Assembly: GCA_024228555.1 (NCBI GenBank)
Contig: JAAETI010000912.1
Location: forward strand, 1-64,000
DNA: 64,000 bases
Source: a bacterium
Lineage (GTDB): Bacteria; Actinomycetota; Acidimicrobiia; Spongiisociales; UBA5794
Direction of reading: 5' to 3'
The number at the start of each line of letters is the position of its first letter. Position 1 is the first letter of the stretch. The translations under genes and the position numbers were made by a program. Below the pieces are notes generated by a model. That model was not told the DNA's origin. It searched no databases and saw nothing but the letters and a program-made list of their open reading frames with translations. Positions 62,392-64,000 of this stretch are shown here, piece after piece.

Positions 62392-63404
62392 CGACTACAG
62401 AAACACGATTCACCCGTTCGGATTTCCAGTCGAATCAAGAGGTCAAGTGGTGCCCGGGCTGCGGTGACTACACAATCCTCGCCTCGGTGCAGACCTTCCT
62501 GGCCTCCCTCGATGTCGATCGTGAGAAGCACGTGTTCATCTCCGGCATCGGTTGCTCTTCCCGCTTCCCCTACTACATGAACACCTATGGCATGCACTCG
62601 ATCCATGGGAGGGCACCGGCCATCGCAACCGGGGTGGCGCTGGCCAATCCCGAGCTGACCGTGTGGGTCATCACCGGCGACGGTGACGGTCTCTCCATCG
62701 GTGGCAACCACATCATTCATGCCCTGCGCCGCAATGTGAACCTGAACGTTCTGCTGTTCAACAACCAGATCTACGGTCTCACCAAGGGTCAGTACTCGCC
62801 AACCAGCGAGGCGGGCAAAAAGACAAAGACCAGCCCGCTGGGCTCCCTGGATCATCCGTTCAACCCCGTTAGCCTTGCGCTCGGTGCCGAAGCCACCTTC
62901 GTCGCCAGGACCATCGACATGGATCGGACCCACAGCACCCAAATGCTGCAGGCGGCCTACGAACACCACGGGACTTCGTTTGTCGAGATCTATCAGAACT
63001 GCAATGTATTCAACGACAAGGCATTCCAGATCCTGACCGGTCGCCAAGAACGCGACGCCAACCGCATCTACCTGAAGGAAGGCGAACCCATTGTCTTTGG
63101 CAAGGAAGACGAAATGGGCGTCGTTGTCGGTGTCGAGGGCGCCCAGATTGTGCGTGTCGAAGATGTCGGCATCGAAGCCATCGCTGTGCATGATCCCGCT
63201 CGCCCCAATCCCGGGGTGGCGTTTGCGTTGAGCCGGCTTGCCCACGGCCCCTCTGGCCCCACCCCGATCGGGATCTTCCGCAGGATCCAACGCTCCAGCT
63301 ATGGCGATCTTCTCGTCAGCCAGATCGACGATGCCAAAGCCCGCAACAGCTCGGCGTCGATCTCGGACCTGGTGCAACAGCACGGAACCTGGACCGTCGA
63401 ATAA
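62388..63404 (+). CDS. korB: 2-oxoacid:acceptor (ferredoxin) oxidoreductase subunit beta
   Basis: KWCPGCGDYTIL, GIGCSSRFPYYMNTYGMHSIHGRAPAIATGV, ITGDGDGLSIGGNH, LLFNNQIYGLTKGQYSPTS. Confidence 0.95.
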   Translation: MTTTETRFTRSDFQSNQEVKWCPGCGDYTILASVQTFLASLDVDREKHVFISGIGCSSRFPYYMNTYGMHSIHGRAPAIATGVALANPELTVWVITGDGDGLSIGGNHIIHALRRNVNLNVLLFNNQIYGLTKGQYSPTSEAGKKTKTSPLGSLDHPFNPVSLALGAEATFVARTIDMDRTHSTQMLQAAYEHHGTSFVEIYQNCNVFNDKAFQILTGRQERDANRIYLKEGEPIVFGKEDEMGVVVGVEGAQIVRVEDVGIEAIAVHDPARPNPGVAFALSRLAHGPSGPTPIGIFRRIQRSSYGDLLVSQIDDAKARNSSASISDLVQQHGTWTVE

Positions 63405-63424
63405 CTCCGTTAGGGTCGTCTCCC

Positions 63425-63937
63425 ATGGACGACGTGCACATCGACTTTCGCAAGTGGGGTGGAGCGCGCCATTGGCAGTTTGTCATGCACCGACTCGGCG
63501 AAGACGAGCACGGGCTCTGGTTGTGGTCGCCGCAGGGCGCCGACATGCAGCGCGGCGACGAGCCGATCCGGCAGTCCAAATCCGTCAATGTGAAGCTCAT
63601 CCCAGATAGCAAGTGGTGGACCGCGATCTGGGCTTGGCAGCACCCCCAAAATCTCTATATCGACATCATCACCCCACCGTCGTGGAACGGAACCACCGTG
63701 ACCATGATCGACATTGACCTCGATGTCGTGCGCTGGACCGATGGCACGACAGAGGTCCTCGACGAGGACGAATTCGCCGTACACCAGGTGAAATACGACT
63801 ACCCGGAACACTTGATTGATACGGCACGCGCGACCGCTGCTCGGTTGGCGATGGCGGTCGAAGCCCGTCACGAACCCTTTGGGGATGTTGGTGATTCATG
63901 GATGGCCAGAGCAGTGGATCGCGCAAACCATGGCTGA
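63425..63937 (+). CDS. DUF402 domain-containing protein
   Basis: WWTAIWAWQHPQNLYIDIITPPSWNGTTVTMIDIDLDVVRW...LDEDEF. Confidence 0.83.
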   Translation: MDDVHIDFRKWGGARHWQFVMHRLGEDEHGLWLWSPQGADMQRGDEPIRQSKSVNVKLIPDSKWWTAIWAWQHPQNLYIDIITPPSWNGTTVTMIDIDLDVVRWTDGTTEVLDEDEFAVHQVKYDYPEHLIDTARATAARLAMAVEARHEPFGDVGDSWMARAVDRANHG

Positions 63938-64000
63938 GCGTCTCGTTTCGATAGTCATCCCGGTGCGCAACGAGGCGGCAGGGATCCGGGCGACGATCGA
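63930..64000 (+). CDS. Glycosyltransferase family 2-like, truncated by window end
   Basis: MAERLVSIVIPVRNEAAGIRATI start typical of GT2. Confidence 0.65.
   Translation, partial: MAERLVSIVIPVRNEAAGIRATI

Noticed and set aside
62226-63383. 385-aa minus-strand ORF opposite korB
   Set aside because: Antisense shadow of a clearly conserved 2-oxoacid oxidoreductase beta subunit; no family-like motifs.

Overview
High-GC, gene-dense window with an actinobacterial (possibly Acidimicrobiia-like) character. The left edge (1-2390) looks like the end of an integrated element: a SEC-C protein, a repeat-rich intergenic region, and a tyrosine integrase abutting the 3' end of tRNA-Glu. Next come tRNA-Gln, gltX, ilvE, an S9 peptidase, pgpA, gatBAC, dapE/D/C, ligA, mnmA, a cysteine desulfurase, meaB, a nucleotidyltransferase-NifU fusion, spoIID-like, murA, rpiB and a NUDIX/phosphatase. 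The most notable system is a compact bacterial microcompartment (BMC) operon on the minus strand (34040-39478). It encodes one BMC-H, two BMC-T-like proteins, three BMC-P, an aldehyde dehydrogenase, DeoC and a second RpiB. All three enzymes carry N-terminal encapsulation-peptide-like helices, and the operon resembles the sugar-phosphate-utilizing (SPU) BMC class. The other standout is a DUF3179-like gene (45536-46558) interrupted only by a TGA exactly at the first Cys of its CPLC-like motif, followed by a SECIS-like hairpin; this is a candidate selenoprotein. Further items: a Ni-SOD/SodX pair with a non-canonical nickel hook (HCDLFCGVY), a vanadium-haloperoxidase-like gene beside an ASPIC/UnbV protein, a ROK-regulated xylose-type ABC operon with repeated putative operators, a cluster of five adjacent perfect or near-perfect hairpins, and 2-oxoacid:ferredoxin oxidoreductase genes at the right end. 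All calls come from reading the sequence and the supplied ORFs; no database search was run.
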